From: Perca fluviatilis
Taxonomy: Eukaryota > Chordata > Actinopteri > Perciformes > Percidae
Assembly: GCF_010015445.1 (NCBI RefSeq)
Contig: NC_053122.1
Coordinates: 36,035,513 to 36,099,512 of the forward strand
DNA length: 64,000 nt
Direction: 5' to 3'
Under the pieces are notes generated by a model. It was not told where the DNA came from. It searched no databases and saw nothing but the letters and a program-made list of their open reading frames with translations. This document shows positions 23,302-34,489 of the stretch, piece after piece. Position numbers and translations under genes: made by a program. How positions within the stretch are numbered: the stretch's first letter is position 1; each line of letters starts with the position of its first letter.

Positions 23302-23905
23302 TATACAGTTATTGGCCTGTGAAAATTAAAAGCACTTTAAATGCAAAGGCAGTATGAAAGGGGACCGTCAATGCTTTATTATAAATACACACATTTGCAA
23401 CATCAAAGCAAACTATAAAGCGCCCTCTGTGCTGGGGGCAATAACAGGAAGAACGCATCGTCTCAAAACTGTCAACAGCGTTTCGTGTGCTTCTGAACTT
23501 GTGAGTTCATTCGTCCAGGTACAACCAGCAAGAACCTTCCTCCCAAGAACACAAGTCCGTTCTTTGAATTTATTTTGTGCTCCCCGCCCTGCTCTCTTTT
23601 CCTCTCTGTTCATCTCAGGTGTCTTCCTGATCTCTGATTGAGGGTGGCCCCCGCCCCTGGATATAAGAGGCTGGGAGACAGGAATGCCTGAGGCAGCGAC
23701 TGAAGCAGCTCGGATCGCCGTTCCTTTTGTTACCTACTTTTGTCTTTCTTTTTATTGCTTTGAGGATGGAGGTCTGGTAGTTTTCACGACTTTGTTTAGT
23801 TTGTTTACTTGTTAGTTACTACTTTTTAGTGGGGGGGGGGGGAGTTCTGGGTCCGAAGGCCCTTGATTGGTTGATTCTTTTGCAGTATCAAAGGTCCCAG
23901 AATTG
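23302..23905 (+). other. Unassigned stretch with promoter-like core and poly-G
   Basis: Contains GGATATAAGAGGCTGGG (TATA-like, about 23660), a T-rich tract and a run of 13 G at about 23830 resembling the polypurine tract or U3/R parts of an LTR element. No TSD or TIR was found, and no coding frame is supported. Confidence 0.35.
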
Positions 23906-25330
23906 AACCTTGGGGAACTCCACGTCATAATTTTACGCTCAGATACATAATCGCCTATAGACACAAAGTAGTCTCTGTTCTTTAGATATGATTCAAACCT
24001 GTTAAGAACTGATCCTGAAAGGCCAACCCAGTTTTCCAGTCGATCTAGTAGTATGTCATGGTCGACCGTGTCAAATGCCACACTAAGATCAAGTAATACC
24101 AAGACTGAGGTTTTGCCACTATCTGTGTTAGAGTGGATGTCATTAAAAACTTTTACAAGAGCCGTCTCAGTGCTATGGTGTGGTCGGAAACCTGATTGGA
24201 AAGCATCAAAACTGTTGTTTACAAATAAAAATTGGGTAAGTTGTCGAAAAACCACTTTTTCAATGATGTTACTTAAAAATGGTAGGTTTGATATTGGCCT
24301 ATAATTTCTCAGTAGTGATGTATCTAGATTATTCTTTTTTAAAAGAGGCTTGATGACTGCAGTTTTTAGGGCCTCTGGGAAAGTACCTGTAAAAAGAGAT
24401 GCGTTTATAATATGTAGGAGATCTGAAGCCAAACAGTTTAAAACATTTTTAAAAACATTTGTTGGTAAAATATCGAGGCAACAGGAGGAGGTTTTTAATT
24501 GTTGTATGATGTCCTCCAGGTTATTGTGGTTGATCATATGAAATTGTGTCATAATGGAATTTATATTGCTTGGTCTCTGTGACAACACTGGACCTATGCT
24601 TGATACGGACGCATTAACTGTCTGTCTAATTTTATCTGTGAAGAAGGAGGCAAAATCGTTACAGGCTTTATCGGATAAAAATTCTGATTTTACTGGTACT
24701 GGAGGGTTTGTTAGTCTATCGACTGTAGCAAATAAAGTACGTGAGTTATTATTGTTTCTTGCAATAATGTCAGTGAAGAAGGACTCCCTTGCATTCCTTA
24801 GTTCAAAGTTATAAGTTTGAAGTCTCTCTTTATAGGACTCATAATGGACCTGGAGATTACTTTTTTGCCATCTACGTTCGGCTTTTCAACACTCCCTTTT
24901 TTCTGCTCTTACCAATTTGGCATTTCTCCATGGGGATTTATTTTTAAAAGAGACAGTTTTATCCTTAATGGGGGCAATGGCATCAATAATGTTTGTAATT
25001 TTACAATTAAAATTATCTACAAGCTTGGTCACTGAGACCCCTGAAAGAGCAGGTGTGGAAGAGAAAATCTGAACAAATGATTCACTGGTGTTCTCAGTGA
25101 TATACCGTTTTTTGATTACCTTAGTTTGAATCCTTTTTTTTTTTTTACAGAGAAAATGCCATTAAATAATAGACATGAATGGTCAGATAAAGCAACATCA
25201 GTCACCTCAACATTGGAAATGTTCAGACCCTTGGAGATAATCAAGTCTAAGATGTGTCCCTTGTTGTGTGTGGCCTGTGTCACATACTGAGTTAGTCCAT
25301 AGTTCTCAAAAATACAACATAATTATTTAG
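23906..25330 (-). pseudogene. L2 ORF2: endonuclease end and RT N-terminal half
   Basis: The endonuclease C-terminus is seen as HILDLIISKGLNISNVEV and SDHSCLLFNG (catalytic His of the EEP fold). The linker KSPWRNAKLVRAEKRECRKA follows, then the RT block 24588-23906: LLKKNNLDTSLLRNYRPISN, FQSGFRPHHSTETALVKVFN, LLDLSVAFDTVDHDILLDRL (first catalytic Asp). The frame then runs into unrelated sequence, so the YADD part is missing in this copy. Confidence 0.85.
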
Positions 25331-25439
25331 TTTCCGCGACCTAGAGAGGGGAGTGGACCTGAAATAGACTTTCCAGTGTTCTTTAAAGTGTGTATGAGAA
25401 TGTTAAAATCTCGCCTTGTGCGTTCAGTTTCGAGGTAGG

Positions 25440-26378
25440 ATGTGTCATGAGGGAAATGAGGGTATCAGGTCCAGAACTTTGGTATGTATGTCTGAAACCT
25501 CGGCTCCAGGAAGACAGTGTGTAACAGCATTAAAAAAACGTAAACGCCAGGTGAATGAGTCACCGATTATTATTGTAGTTGGGGGGGAAGAGCAGACTAG
25601 GAGTGAGGGATTGTGGATGGCCAGTATCAGGAAGAGAAGAGTCCGCATTAGTTTCTGATATACATGGGGAAGAAGATTGCTTACTCTGTAGTGAAGATGG
25701 TCTTTGGGGTGCGTTGTTATTTGATCGGTCCTGGTAGCAACCACCAGAGTGTCTGAACGGCGCATCCATGGAGAGCTGCCGACGAGACGCAGCGGTCCTT
25801 TCCCTCGACGACAGCTGGCCAGTCGACTCTGGAACCCGTGGAGCCCGTGGACCCACAGACACCCGAGGGGGAGACGTCGAACTGCGGGGATCCATAGCGG
25901 CCACCACCGGGGGGGTCGATCCGCGACTACGGGACACCACAGCATCTGTCACCGGGGGGGTGGGGGCGGTCCGTCAGAGGCCCCTAGAGCCATTCCACCA
26001 GGCACCGACAGTGTCGAAGATCCAGCAACGCTGGTCCTCGGATGCAAACCAGAGCAACTAGCCGTACCGGTATCAGCCGTACCGACATCCAGCTCCGTCA
26101 AGGCGTTAAAGCGGTTGGAGAGGCTGATGGTGGAAGGCAGGGTTTTCCTTCACCCGCAAACTACCTCACTCCAGGACGCGGTGACAGTCGGGGTTGAGCA
26201 GGAGGATGGCCGGGGACAGGTGTATGGATCCCACAGCTCCGTGTCCTGGAGGGCCGCCGAGACAGTTGAGATCCGGAGCGACTGGTTGTGAGTCACGTCC
26301 AAACAGGTGGCCAACAATGCTTCCTCCCTTCTCAAGTCCTCGGTAAGCCGACGAACATTCTCTCTAAGGTCTTCTTTC
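25440..26378 (-). pseudogene. L2 ORF1 with SGNH-hydrolase block, broken
   Basis: The first part reads MRREEALLATCLDVTHNQSL, then LSNRFNALTELD, a Ser/Pro-rich linker and YNNNRDSFTWRLRFFNAVTH, where the usual GDS nucleophile block is expected (GDSFTWRL in the alternate frame). It continues PGAEVSDIHTKVLDLIPSFP, then TERTRRDFNILIHTLKN and SISGPLPSLGR. In fish L2/CR1-group elements this esterase-like ORF1 helps the ribonucleoprotein; its exact role is unsettled. At least two frameshifts are present. Confidence 0.7.
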
Positions 26379-27033
26379 CAAAGGTGAAAGAATTGAGAGC
26401 AAAGTTCATGAACAGGAGCTAAGAGCCAAGTTCTTAAACAATGTATAAGTGTAAAAAATTCTTAGATCATTTCACAAGTGTACAATTACTCAGCACTTTT
26501 CTTTTTGCGCATAAGTTATATTTTGGTCAAACGATCATTGGGCTCAGTCTACAGCATTTGAGAGCCTAATGGCAAAGAGTTACATTTATTAAGAAGCTAA
26601 GAGACAAGTTTTTGAACAACGTATAGCTGTAATATTTGTAAATCTTTGCATGATGCACCTACAGTAGTGCATTAATTCAGCACCTTTAAGTTTTTTTCAT
26701 GGGTTATATCCTGGCAAAAAGTTTGATGTTCTTTGCGCTCAAGAAGGATGTTCATTGCAGTTTAAAAGTCATGCAGGCTTTAGAAAGCACTTGAATAATT
26801 GTCATAGTATTGCTAAAATGGGTGCAAGCAGTATTAATATGTAAACACCACATCAGTCAGACTGAAGAGAGCACAAGAAGATGCCTCTGACATGGACCTA
26901 GATGTGATAAATCAACCTTAAACATCTCATTTGTCAAAAGACCAGACAAAGGATACGTGTGCTTCGATTATAGTAAAGTTACAAGGCAGTGGTGTTGCCA
27001 ACAGTGTTGTGCTATCCGTTGTTGAAAACATGG

Positions 27034-28540
27034 AGGAGTCGAGAGGGAGGTAGAGACAAGGGGATTATTGCTGAAGAGGCGGGACCATATGACATAGCTG
27101 CCTTCGAGACTTACACGATCAAGAGGAAACAACTGATTGAAATCTGGGACAACGAGGACAAGGAAAGCTGTCTTTTATTAGAACAACAAAAACAGCATTA
27201 GTGTAATCGGCTGACTGCTCCACGTGAACGCAGGTTAAAGTTGCTGCAGAAAAGTGAGAAAAACGTCCTTAAAAAAAGTCTATGAGAACAGCGGGAAGAA
27301 TTCTATCAACGAACAGATAAAATATTGTTGAGGGTGAGATGCAGTGTCAGGGCTCCTTACATGATGACTGTGGGGAGTGGAGAGTCCCAATGAAGGAAGA
27401 GAAGAGCCAAGCAGAACCAGAACTATCTGAACATCAACAATGTGTTTTAGTACATAGTAGGGGTCATGATACCAACAATTCAGTAGTCGGTACCAGTATG
27501 CTCTATAGTCTTGTGGAAATTGAAGTAGATTTACAAGAGGCAATTTCTCACGTTGATCACACGAGTGCGTGTGTCGTTTATTTTTAAGCCAGACAACAAC
27601 TCTACAAGGAAAAAGGCGCTGACGAGCAACAAAACCCCGTAGGGTCTAACGTCATCACGCATTCCATTTAAAGGGGCCGCGGTCCCTGAACAGTCATAAT
27701 TACATGAAGTGACTAAGGACAGTAAATTACATGTATATGTATTACGTTTATCACTGCATGTAGAATCATATTAAGAACAAGGTGCTGCGTTAATAATCAA
27801 CAGTGTAGAACCACACTTAACAAATAAGGTGAATTATGTATGTCACATTCACTACAGTCTCAATAATACAGCACTTTGGGATGCAGTGAACATTATAGAA
27901 TGTGTTATTTATAATGTTTCTCATTGAAGGTATCCTGTCAGTCTTGTCTTAACTGGATTTTGGGAGCTCCATATGGATGAATGTGTGAACTATCAAAAAC
28001 AGTGTTATAGTTACAAAGGCACCTCGAGGGGCTAGAAGACGACAAGATATCTCACTTTGTTCTTCATGTGCGTTCAGAGCACAGCGGTGACTGACTGACT
28101 GACTGTTGCGTGTTGTTTTGTACCCAAAGAAGAAGTTTCCGTCTCTACACCTTCCTGAGTGAGGCAAAGACATTTTAAGCCTAAAATTCTCTGCGGCTCT
28201 GCCTGAACGGTACCTATAAACATTCACCATGCTGTTGTGGTCAACATTTCGTAACGCTCTAAATCATTGATCGTTACTCATGGACTGTTTTTGTGTGTAG
28301 GTTAGTCTCGCTGTGCTGACATCATGCTGGATGATCCGCGTATGACAGTAACTTCTTGTTTGTCCTTCGTTATACTCTGTCCTCATGTCCTGTCTCAGTT
28401 TAAATTAGTATAAAAGGGACGTAGGACATAGAAAATGCGTACAGATAACACGCCATTTGGCTTTAGGAAAGTGGCGTGTATGTTTACGCAAAGTCATGAT
28501 GCCATGTTGCTCTGTCTCGGTCTTTGTTGTCCATGAAGTT
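27034..28540. other. Insert of unknown origin in the split gene
   Basis: Separates two pieces of the zinc-finger/transposase-like gene. It holds a short Lys/Glu-rich frame (27.1-27.2 kb, RKQLIEIWDNEDKESCLLLE) and, near 27455, GGGGTCATGATACCAA, which resembles ends of hAT-type repeats. No terminal repeats or TSD were established, and the rest is unassigned. Confidence 0.35.
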
Positions 28541-28882
28541 CATGCAAATCTTTGAGAACAAGGGTTAAGTGCAGTGCCTGTTGATAATCCCAGTAGAAAT
28601 GCTGTGCAAGAAGTCTTCAGCAATACTTACAATCCATTTAGTGACTTAAACACAAACTCTAAATGGACACAGTATTTAAGCGAGAAATGGGGTCTTGTTG
28701 AACCGGAAGAAATTCACTTAGGTGGAAGATATGATTGAAAGAGAGAGTATGTGGAATATATGAGCAAGTACCAGTAAATGACACTTGCATTTAGTAACTG
28801 TTAACAACTTTAGAGTTCATTTTCAAGAATGAAGAAGTGTGTTGTCAACTTAATAAATCTGCTGCTGTAGCCGGCTTATATC

Positions 28883-29266
28883 TAGCCTGGGAAAACCCTG
28901 ACAAACTTCTGGCAAATTTGCTCTGCAAGTCAGTCTGGCCAAGAGCCCATTCAAGCCCATTTCCAATTTTTCCAAATTGAGGCACTAATCCCAACCGTTG
29001 AGGTGGGCTTTACACGATGACGATAGCGCAGCGACGGCGAGCAGCTTTTTGTTTATATTCAACATGACGGCCACCGAAGCGCAGCAACCCGTTGATGCCG
29101 CGGTTGCTGCTACGTCACCCGGATCTTTGGTCTGATTGGTTGAAGTGCCCAGAGGCATTTGAGCGGCGTCCGTTGGTGACGCCCCTTTGGAAATGGGCTT
29201 GGGATGAACATTCCCCAGACCCACTCTCAGTTACAACTGAGAAGGGGCTGGGGTCAACCAGGCTAA
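28883..29266. mobile_element. hAT-type MITE with 8-bp TSD CTTATATC
   Basis: The 384-bp element has ends TAGCCTGG...CCAGGCTAA and a perfect 8-bp duplication CTTATATC (28875-28882, 29267-29274). Removing it rejoins the split gene in frame (VAGLY to QDFCDGKYYRQHPLYSKSK). No coding content. Confidence 0.93.
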
Positions 29267-29745
29267 CTTATATCAGGATTTCTGTGACGGAAAATACTAC
29301 AGACAACATCCATTGTATTCAAAATCTAAAAATGCTTTGCAAATACAAGTTTATTATTATATACTTTGAAACATCAAATCCACTAGGGTCAAAACGAGGA
29401 ATTCATCAGCTTGGATGTTTTTATTTTACACTCTGTAATTAACCACCACGCCTAAATTCATCCCTGATGAATGTCCATCTCATTTCTTTGTTCGATTCCT
29501 AAGATGCAAAAAAATATGGCATTGACACAATATTCACTCCACTTGTAGAAGACATAAAGCTACTAGAGAAAAATGGAATGAAAGTGTTGTTTGCTGAACA
29601 ACCTCTCTATGGGACTATTGCACAACTAACAGGCGAAAATTTAGGTCTGAACTCGATTCTTGGTTATATGGAATCCTTCTCTGCACGCTACTACTGCGGG
29701 ATGTGTCTTATTGATAAAACATCCGCTCAAACAGTGTTTAGTGAA

Positions 29746-30338
29746 TGTCACGTCCTGCTCTGCTCTTATTTTGTGTTTTTGGACTTTTATTTTGAAATTA
29801 ACTGTTTGCTGTCATTACAGGTCACTTGTCTTTCCCCCTTTGTCTGCTTTCCCGCCCGTGTGATTACCTTCCCATCCCTAAAGTGCATCACCTGTTCACA
29901 ATCGTCATCCCCAGTCTCCATTGCATATATTCTCCCAGTGTTCACTTACCCTCTGCCAGATTGTAGTTGTACTTTGTGTCACTCTCTCCAGCGTTATTTT
30001 CCTTGTGTTAGTTTTCCAGTGTTGACTATTGCTTTACTCCTGACAGCGATTACTGCCTACCACTTTCTGTACCGTACCTGTGATTCCCTGTGTGAGTCGT
30101 GCATTTGGGTCCGCCGTTGTTTCTTTTAAGATTATTATTTTGGGCATTTTTAGGCCTTTATTGACAGGACAGCTGAAGAAATGAAAGGGGAGAGAAGGGG
30201 GGAATGACATGCAGCAAAGGGCCGCAGGTCGGAGCCGAACCCGGGCCCACTGCGTTGAGGAGTAAACTTCTATATATGGGTGCCCGCTCTACCAACTGAG
30301 CTATCTGGGCACCCTGGGTCCGCCATTGTACCGTGATA
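29746..30338 (+). mobile_element. Solo LTR, gypsy-like, holding a SINE
   Basis: Begins TGTCACG and ends CCGTGATA (mutated CA end), with a 5-bp duplication GTGAA at 29741-29745 and 30339-30343. Late in the LTR it carries GCATTTGGGTCCGCC, similar to other LTRs in the window. It interrupts the zinc-finger/transposase-like gene after the peptide TSAQTVFSE. Confidence 0.85.
30121..30314 (-). mobile_element. tRNA-derived SINE inside the solo LTR
   Basis: On the minus strand the head contains a tRNA-like box A (TAGCTCAGTTGGTAGAGCG, about 30287-30305) and box B (GGTTCGGCTCC, 30231-30241), followed by a tail ending in AATAAAGGCC-type sequence. It is flanked by a 15-bp duplication TGGGTCCGCC(G/A)TTGT at 30106-30120 and 30315-30329. 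This tRNA-headed SINE is very common in spiny-rayed fishes. It would be transcribed by RNA polymerase III and moved by a LINE. It is not a functional tRNA gene. Confidence 0.9.
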
Positions 30339-30842
30339 GTGAAAATGATTAATGTGTGGTGTTACGCACCAAATTAAACAATGAAGAGCATTACAGTTAT
30401 CTTGCTGAGAATCTGGGGGGAAATTCTTGTTTTGGGATCAAGTTGTTGTTTGAATAGTTGAATAAGAACTTTATTTCTAATGAAAACATACTCCAATGTG
30501 TATACACATTCAACTATGGTTTCACGGATAAAAAGAATCGTCCAACACACATAAACATGTTGTGTACTGGCAGTGGTATTGGGCTTAATGCCAGTCAAAC
30601 ATTACGCCTTATTCGTACTTTTTACTTATGCCTGACACCTCTTGCGGGGTATAGGCCGTCGACAAAGGACCTCGACCTACCATACGTTTTTGGCGATGTT
30701 GTTCCAGAAGGTGACAGACACTTTGTTTGTTACATTTGTTGTTACTGTTGTTAACATTTTATTTTCCCCATGTATTACACAGGGAATGTTATTGAAGACC
30801 ACAACAGGTTATGTACAGATTTTTATCCTCAAAATAATTTGA

Positions 30843-32358
30843 TCAGGATTGCTGTGGTTAAAATGAACATAGTTCCTCGTGTGAATTTCTTAAGTACAAT
30901 GATCCCTTTACCCCCACCAATACATTTCTGATAGAAAATATGATACTGTAATTCGGCAGTATATTTGGAATAATAAACAACCCAGGCTAAAATACTCTAC
31001 CCTGCAACGTACCGCAAACATGGGAGGCCTGGCCCTCCCCAACCTTAAAGTGTACCACAGAGCCTTTCAGCTACGGGCCCTCAGTGTGGATAGACCCCTC
31101 ATCTACAGTCCCATGGAGAGAAATAGAGCAAAACCTCACTGGAAGTCTAAGACTACAAGACCTTGCCTTCACAGGTGTGTGTGTTCAAAACACACACCTG
31201 TGAAGGCAAGTGTATGCTAGCCTATGGCCCAAATATCACCAACACATTGACCAACTTTAATCAGGTGGAGGAGCAACTACGCTACACCAATAAGTGGCAT
31301 TTGAACACCCCAATTTGGCACAACATACACTTAATGTCTGATAACAAACTTTTTGTTTATAACCAGTGGAGTGACCAAGGTATCTATACTCTAGACCAGC
31401 TATTCAATGATGAAGGCATGTTAAGTTTTGAAGACCTGAGAGCTAGCTTTTAGGTCCCCAGGACATCCTTCTTCCTTTATCTTCGCTTAAGATCAGCCCT
31501 AAAATGTCATGAGTACCATGGTCTTGAGATGCACCCAATCATTAAATGGCTTGTTGATTTTCCTATGAGAGGATTGGTGTCCGGGATTTATGCTAAACTG
31601 ATGCAAGTATCCGTAGGAGAACTCCCAATAGTAAAGAAATGGGAGCGAGAGCTGAGCCCGGAGAGGAATGTAATTAATTGGGAGACAGTTTGGGACAACA
31701 TTTCCCACTGTTCCAAGAACCCAAATCACCAGCAGATACACTTCAACATATGTCATAGGACATATTGGACGCCTCAGAAGAGTCTCCAAAGCCATTCCTA
31801 CTCCCTATTTATTGCACGTTCTGCCAACCTGAACAAACTTTCCTGCACATGGTCTGGGAGTGTGAACAGGTACATGAGTTTTGGAATAAAACAACATCAA
31901 TAATATCTGATGTGATAGGATGTTGAATTCCTACTGACCCGATTGTTTTGTTACTTAATGATGACTCTAAATTACAGTTACTTGGGAGACAGAAGAAAAT
32001 GTGGCTAGCCGGATTAACTGCGACCAAAAAGATGATAGCTCAGCGCTGGCTCCCCCCCCCACACGCATTGTATAAAACACTGGTTGGCGTATTTTCTGGA
32101 CAGTTATGCTTGAGCTCTCTACAGCAAGGATTAACAAAGCCAAGTCATTGACTATAGACCTATGGAAAAATGCAGCACCACAGGTATCAGACCTAATGAC
32201 CTCAGCATCACAAGAATTAGAGGAGAGTGACTAGGCAAGGTGGGATTTCTGTTTTTGTTTTTGTTTTCTCGAGACCGCAGAGGGTGGGGGGTTGGAGAGG
32301 GTTGTTTTTCTTGTTTAGTTGTATTTGTCTGTTCTGTATGTTTAAAAAAAAAAAAAAA
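30843..32358 (+). mobile_element. L1-type LINE, C-terminal part of ORF2 and poly-A tail
   Basis: Fragments read VIRQYIWNNKQPRLKYSTLQ, NMGGLALPNLKVYHRAFQLR, EEQLRYTNKWHLNTPIWHNI and INWETVWDNISHCSKNPNHQ, the region after the RT in fish L1 elements. An A15 run at about 32344-32358 is the poly-A tail. It sits between two pieces of the zinc-finger/transposase-like gene and removed about ten codons of it. A 49-bp hairpin interrupts its frame at 31162. Confidence 0.8.
31162..31210. repeat. 49-bp hairpin: perfect 21-bp inverted repeat
   Basis: The left arm starts CTTGCCTTCACAGG and the right arm ends CCTGTGAAGGCAAG, with a loop of 7 bases. It lies in L1 coding sequence and destroys the frame, so the second arm looks like an inverted copy created in place. 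Confidence 0.92.
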
Positions 32359-32379
32359 GTGTATACACCAAATTGGTCC

Positions 32380-32827
32380 TGTCAGGTTTACATGGACTTT
32401 ACAGTTGGTTTTCATGGACTTTCTAGGTTTTAATGGACTTTCAGTTTGTGTTTCCCATTCACATTCCCCAGCACTCACTCCTCTCAGCCGTTCACTACTG
32501 ATTACATGCACCTGCACTGCATTACGCCTCATCATCAGTTCACCACCTGCATCTCATCAGTGACCACCTTCTTAAGCAGCACAGGCACACTCGCTCTTTG
32601 TCGAGTCTTGTGTTTTGTTCACGACACTCTGACTTGCTCTTGTATTTCTAGTTTAGTCCCAGTACTTACCTACCTGTTGTTGGCATCCTGTGGTCTGCTG
32701 CTGCTCTGAAGCATTACCTCGTCTCCTGCCGGTAGCCAGCCTGTTCACACTACTCTCTGTTGAATCATTGTAAATAAAGCTCACTGCACTTACTCCAGTC
32801 TGACTCCTGCTCCTTCCGTGCGTGACA
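32380..32827 (+). repeat. 5' LTR (448 bp)
   Basis: Begins TGTCAGGTTTACATGG and ends CCGTGCGTGACA, with AATAAA at about 32771. It is nearly identical to the 3' LTR apart from a few substitutions and one small indel near 32612, so the insertion is young compared with the surrounding gene relic. Confidence 0.93.
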
Positions 32828-32849
32828 GAAGACTCGATCACAAAAGGAC

Positions 32850-34480
32850 ATGGATGAGGACGCCCTGGAGGATCATCTCTTCAACCAGAATGGAGACACT
32901 CTGGAGGACTTTGTTACAGTTTATCTCGATTACTATCAGAATGTGGCCTGGGAGGAGGACTTTTTGAAATATCAATTCTGGCAGGGTTTAGATGACCCAC
33001 TTGCTCGGATGCTGCTACTGGAGGACCTTAACCTGCCATTTAGAGAGTTTCTGGACCGAGCCCTTTGGGTTTGTGGTTCCTCCCTCACAGTAGCGCTTGC
33101 CGATCCAGAGCCAGCCAATCCTGAACCTGCCGATCCAGAACCAGCTGATGCTGTGCCAAAGTCCTCACCTCAGGCCTCCTTCAGCAGGGAGCCATTCAGC
33201 AGCCCAGTCGGACAAGAGCCAGCAACCGTCTGCCCAGTCGACCAGAAGCCAGAGACTGCTCACAGCGACTGCCCAGCCGAGACTGCTCACCGCAACTGCC
33301 CTGCAAAGACCGCTCTATGCGAGTACCCAGCAAAGTCCTCATCTCAGGCCCACCTCCGAAAGGGGCCAGCAAGCTGCTGCCCAGTCGACCAGAAGCTAGA
33401 GCCTATGCCGGTCTCCGGCGCCCCAGGGACTTTGTCGGCGGTCCGGCCGACTCCTGCGCCCCGGGTTTTGTCGGCAGAGCATCATACCTCTGCTCCTGAT
33501 ACCCTGTCGGAAGAGTTGCTGGTTTCTGTTACCTCGTTGGCAGCTAGCAGCTTTCCTGAGTCCCAGCTAGCTAGCAGCTTTCCTGAGTCCTAGCTAGCTA
33601 GCAGCTTTCCTGAGTCCCAGCTAGCTAGCAGCTTTCCTGAGTCCCAGCTAGTTAGCATTCCCCCTGACTCCAGTGTCCCCAAGTCTTCTTGTGTCCCTGA
33701 GCTCTCTAGTGTCCCAGAGTCCTCTAATGTCCCTAGTGTCCCCGAGTTCCTAGAGTCCCGGCTGTGTAGGGGCCCCCTAGAGTTCCTAGAGTCCCGGCCG
33801 TGCAGCGGCCCCCCTGAGTCTAAGCTAGCTAGCATCTCCCTTGAGTCCAGACTAACTAGCATCCTCCCTGAACCCCAGCTGGCTAGCATCCTTCCGAAGC
33901 CCTCATCGCCGGTCCTGTCCGGCTCGAAGCCCTCATCGCCGGTACAGCCTGGCTCGAATCCCTCATCGCAGGTCCCGTCCGGCTCGAAGCCCTCATCGCT
34001 GGTACAGCCCGGCTCAAAGCCCTCATTGCCTGTCCTGGACATGATCCCGGGGCGCCTCCCCAAGAAAATTTTGGGGGGGGGGGGGCAGTACGCCTCCTAA
34101 GGGGACCGTGGAGGGCCCGCCGACACGGTCCCCTGGACCGCCATGGCCGCCAGAAGAGTCAGCTCCACCATGGCAGCCAGAGGAGTCAGGACCGCCATGG
34201 CCGCCAGAGAGGTCAGGACCGCCATGGCCGCCAGAGGAGTCAGCACCGCCATGGCCGCCCGAGGGGTCGTCTCCGCCATGGCCGCCCGAGGGTCAGCCAG
34301 CTCCGCCGTGGCCACGTCCCCAGCCAGCTCCGCCGTGGTCACACCTCCAGCCAGCTCCGCCCAGGTCTTGGGGAACAGCCTGGAGTCCGTATGCATTCGC
34401 CCTGTCCCGGACTCCAGGCTGCCCGCCCCTCCTCCCGTGTTTTTCCTTCTACGGCGCGGGTCGCGCCTTGTGGGAGGGGG
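32850..34480 (+). pseudogene. Gag-like protein with Pro/Ser-rich repeats
   Basis: The ATG at 32850 opens a frame starting MDEDALEDHLFNQNGDTLED with an amphipathic, Trp/Leu-rich capsid-like start (WQGLDDPLARMLLLEDL). Low-complexity Pro/Ala/Ser segments follow. A TAG at 33591-33593 interrupts a tandem repeat whose sister copies have CAG, so it is a point nonsense change. The same frame then stays open to about 34063. A G-run at 34069-34085 shifts to the frame that reads PPWPPEESAPPWPPEE-type repeats. The protein presumably packages the element's RNA. There are no enzymatic domains. Confidence 0.7.
33530..34300 (+). repeat. Three coding tandem-repeat blocks in the LTR element
   Basis: Block 1 (33540-33660): units of AGCTTTCCTGAGTCCCAGCT, period about 27 bp. 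Block 2 (33890-34040): units of CCCTCATCGCCGGT, period about 30 bp. Block 3 (34130-34290): units of CCGCCATGGCCGCC, period about 27 bp. All periods are multiples of three and keep the frame. Confidence 0.85.
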
Positions 34481-34489
34481 GGGGGGTAA

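Larger units (their letters stand above)
23906..26378 (-). mobile_element. L2-type LINE, 5' part with ORF1 esterase and ORF2
   Basis: Reads right to left as ORF1 with an SGNH-esterase start, an endonuclease remnant, the RT N-terminal half and an abrupt end at about 23906. The 5' limit near 26378 abuts sequence of a different gene. The SGNH-to-endonuclease junction (about 25320-25440) is compressed compared with known L2 elements, so an internal deletion is likely. Confidence 0.8.

Noticed and set aside
25749..26291. 180-codon plus-strand frame
   Set aside because: It is the complement of the L2 ORF1 coding region, which has family signatures on the minus strand.
30231..30314. tRNA gene on the minus strand
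   Set aside because: Box A and box B are present, but spacing, tail and TSD show a SINE; no full cloverleaf is supported.
33590..34063. 157-codon minus-strand frame with Glu/Gly/Asp repeats
   Set aside because: It is the reverse of the in-frame tandem repeats of the LTR element's plus-strand coding region.
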